Source: an uncultured Oscillospiraceae bacterium
GTDB taxonomy: Bacteria > Bacillota > Clostridia > Oscillospirales > Ruminococcaceae
Assembly (NCBI GenBank): GCA_949295465.1
Contig: CASFKY010000054.1
Span: 1-64,000, forward strand
Direction of reading: 5' to 3'
DNA: 64,000 bases
Part shown: one piece after another, positions 62,820-64,000 of the stretch
How the letters are laid out: every line of letters begins with the position of its first letter
Position numbering within the stretch: the stretch's first letter is position 1
Program-made: the position numbers and the translations under genes
Notes under the pieces: model-generated
Databases searched by the model: none
Told to the model about the DNA's origin: nothing
The model's input: the letters and a program-made list of their open reading frames with translations, nothing else

Positions 62820-62836
62820 TTATGAGTGGCTCATAA
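62820..62836 (+). promoter_or_regulatory. candidate operator (TTATGAG-TGG-CTCATAA)
   Basis: A perfect seven-base inverted repeat with three-base spacer lies about 40 bases before the -10 of the PPOX-family gene. Its right half, extended as GCTCATAAATTT, recurs at 63490-63501 before the HxlR gene remnant. HxlR regulators commonly bind such sites before themselves and a neighbouring oxidoreductase. Confidence 0.5.
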
Positions 62837-62852
62837 ATTTGCTAATATCTTT

Positions 62853-62879
62853 TTGTTGCAAGCTGTTTTTTTTTATAAT
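62853..62879 (+). promoter_or_regulatory. possible promoter of the PPOX-family gene
   Basis: A perfect TATAAT (62874-62879) lies 52 bases before the start; TTGTTG at 62853 gives a short 15-base spacer. Confidence 0.45.
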
Positions 62880-62930
62880 CAGTTTAGCTCAAAGGACAGG
62901 GCAAATCAATCAGAATTGGAGGTCATTCAT

Positions 62931-63356
62931 ATGAACGAAAATGTTGTAAAGCTTCTGAAAGCCGGGATGTGGGATCTGGCCACCTGTTCCAATGGCGAAC
63001 CGAATGTGGTGCCTGTTGCGTTTAAGGATGTAACGGAGGACGGCAAACTGGTGGTGGGTGATGTGTTTTTGGAGACCACGCTAAAAAACATTCAGGCCAA
63101 CCACGGAAAGATTGCCATTTCCGTTTATGACCCTCAGAATCTGGAAGGCTATCAAATCAAAGGCACTGCGGCGTATGTAACCGAGGGAGCTGTCGTTGAC
63201 ATCTTTAAGAACATGGTCGAAAAGATGTTTAACGGCGCTGCCACGGCAAAGGGAGCCCTGGTAATCACCCCGGAGAAGGTGATCGTCACGACCCCCGGAG
63301 CCGACAACAAAAAGAGTTGTAAGATCAGAGAATCGGCGGGAACAGAGTTTTCATGA
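62931..63356 (+). CDS. pyridoxamine 5'-phosphate oxidase family protein
   Basis: The 141-residue FMN-binding split-barrel protein has LLKAGMWDLATCSNGEPNVVPVAFKDV, GDVFLETTLKNIQANHGKIAISVYD and EGYQIKGTAAYVTEG. Such small PPOX proteins use flavin (or F420/heme in relatives) for redox chemistry; the substrate is unknown. ATG 62931 follows TTGGAGGT with good spacing. Codon use is AT-richer than the core genes of the window, consistent with transfer. An HxlR-type regulator remnant lies downstream. Confidence 0.85.
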   Translation: MNENVVKLLKAGMWDLATCSNGEPNVVPVAFKDVTEDGKLVVGDVFLETTLKNIQANHGKIAISVYDPQNLEGYQIKGTAAYVTEGAVVDIFKNMVEKMFNGAATAKGALVITPEKVIVTTPGADNKKSCKIRESAGTEFS

Positions 63357-63390
63357 TTCTGTGCCTGCCTCTCTGTTTAGTGGCGAACAA

Positions 63391-63483
63391 ATGAAAATTA
63401 CCGCGACCGATCTGCAAAAATGCGTTGGTTGCGAGAAGTGCAGGCAAATCTGCCATAACAGTCTCCGAACACAGAAAATATAA
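63391..63483 (+). pseudogene. 4Fe-4S ferredoxin remnant
   Basis: A 30-codon frame encodes KITATDLQKCVGCEKCRQIC and ends soon after. The C-x2-C-x2-C-x3-C spacing is that of one ferredoxin cluster site, but the second half of the domain is missing and there is no ribosome site. It is probably the stump of a longer iron-sulfur protein. Confidence 0.5.
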
Positions 63484-63489
63484 GAAGCC

Positions 63490-63501
63490 GCTCATAAATT
63501 T
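63490..63501 (+). repeat. second copy of GCTCATAAATTT
   Basis: An exact 12-base copy of the sequence at 62829-62840, lying about 30 bases before a TGA-TACAAT extended -10 (63531-63539) and 62 bases before the HxlR remnant start. Confidence 0.5.
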
Positions 63502-63562
63502 CATAGCTACTTTTATGGACGCGGATTGCATGATACAATGGGTACGAAAGGAGTTTCTTGCA

Positions 63563-63829
63563 ATGTACCAAAAGAAAATGCAGGAAGACATTCGCTGCCC
63601 GTTGGAATATGGCTTGGAAGTGTTTGGAGGGAAATGGAAGCCCAGGATCATCTGTGTGCTTGCGGAAATGGATAAGTTTGTTTTCAAACTCTTCTATTTT
63701 TGTCATGATTATTTACCCGCTCATCGAGATCGCCAGAATATCTCATGGACCATTCGTTGGTATTCAATATCGTCCGGATTGTTCGCGTCGAAGGCTGAAG
63801 GCCGCAGGCACAAAACTCCATTCTTATAA
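63563..63829 (+). pseudogene. truncated HxlR family transcriptional regulator
   Basis: The first ~37 residues (MYQKKMQEDIRCPLEYGLEV, then FGGKWKPRIICVLAEM) are a clear HxlR winged-helix start with the conserved cysteine. After about 63673 the frame continues with residues that do not resemble the family and stops at 63829, so the recognition helix and wing are lost. AAAGGAG precedes ATG 63563. The break coincides with the arrival of an unrelated minus-strand frame, suggesting a deletion or insertion junction. Confidence 0.7.
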
Positions 63830-64000
63830 CTGGCCTCGGGAAAATGTTCTACAACTGCATGAATCCTCCCTTCAAAAGCAGGAGCAAAGTCAGGAGAGAA
63901 ATAATTCAACCAGTGGATAGTCGTTGGGACGTTGTCAGAATCATTTATAAAAGAATGATATTGTTCGTTTATCAAACTGTTATAGACACAACCCCAGAAC
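63721..64000 (-). CDS. unrecognised protein, C-terminal part (partial)
   Basis: A frame open to the window edge encodes the last 93 residues of a protein (FWGCVYNSLINEQYHSF, IHWLNYFSPDFAPAF, VVEHFPEASYKNGVL, DDIEYQRMVHEIFW). The tryptophan-rich, acidic composition recalls small immunity-type proteins, but I cannot name a family. Its 5' part is beyond the window. Confidence 0.5.
   Translation of the reverse strand, partial: FWGCVYNSLINEQYHSFINDSDNVPTTIHWLNYFSPDFAPAFEGRIHAVVEHFPEASYKNGVLCLRPSAFDANNPDDIEYQRMVHEIFWRSR

Larger units (their letters stand above)
62623..64000. mobile_element. probable end of an integrated element
   Basis: From the tRNA fragment rightwards base composition becomes clearly more AT-rich, and the genes are a mix of an intact small flavoprotein gene and remnants (ferredoxin, HxlR). 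No integrase or other mobility gene is visible in the window, so the element type is unknown. The orientation predicts the intact tRNA gene and the other end beyond 64000. Confidence 0.45.

Overview
The window is GC-rich except for its last 1.3 kb. It looks like a chromosomal segment of a low-copy, spore-lineage Gram-positive of the class Clostridia, most like the Oscillospiraceae/Ruminococcaceae (Faecalibacterium, Gemmiger, Subdoligranulum, Fournierella type). The clues are IreB, a SpoIIR homologue, AddA/AddB, TrmFO, an LCP protein, a CD1247-type acidic protein, and the gene order plsX-rnc-smc-ftsY-rdgB-yhbY-nadD-yqeK-LCP-rsfS-leuS-rpsU. The genus is inference; no rRNA is present.

Layout. 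1-402: 5' end of glgB (minus strand). 738-983: ireB. 1188-25065: a 24-kb surface-polysaccharide locus on the plus strand in two transcription units. Unit A (1188-13311) starts at a near-consensus promoter, holds eleven glycosyltransferases (seven GT2, four GT4) and ends at an intrinsic terminator. Unit B (13449-25065) has its own extended -10 promoter. It encodes a Wzm/Wzt-type ABC exporter, a GT52-like transferase, a KdsB-like cytidylyltransferase, a pyruvate-aldolase fused to a DUF115-like domain, a KdsC-like phosphatase, a DUF2142 membrane protein, a GT2-GtrA fusion, another GT4, a DPM1-like GT2 and a DUF2304 protein. Read together, unit A would build a heteropolysaccharide, Wzm/Wzt would export it, the KdsB/aldolase/KdsC trio would make and CMP-activate a 3-deoxy-ulosonic acid, and the GtrA/DUF2142/DUF2304 group would decorate the chain outside the membrane with lipid-linked sugars. 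The LCP protein at 31595-32929 is a candidate for wall attachment.

25183-60557 is almost entirely minus-strand core genome: efp, a nuclease IV-like protein with YqeG, rpsU, leuS, the rsfS-LCP-yqeK-nadD-yhbY-rdgB-ftsY-smc-rnc-plsX-trmFO-topA run, dprA, a SpoU-type rRNA methylase, infC-rpmI-rplT with an attenuator leader and an ATC start codon, addA/addB, spoIIR, a TVP38-type membrane protein, ispE, a DUF362 ferredoxin-like protein, an aminotransferase and an Lrp regulator. 60852-62524 is an ACT/PFL (UPF0237/UPF0210) pair on the plus strand.

From about 62623 the composition drops in GC. A 3' tRNA fragment running from the anticodon loop to the CCA end sits exactly at the edge, followed by a PPOX-family flavoprotein gene, a 30-codon ferredoxin remnant, a truncated HxlR regulator and an unrecognised partial gene. 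This looks like the end of an integrated element that continues beyond the window.

The strongest candidate for something undescribed is the KdsB-like/aldolase-DUF115/KdsC-like cassette at 16690-19621: a possible PEP-independent route to a CMP-activated ulosonic acid in a Gram-positive, with the condensing enzyme fused to a domain that resembles GT42/DUF115 proteins.
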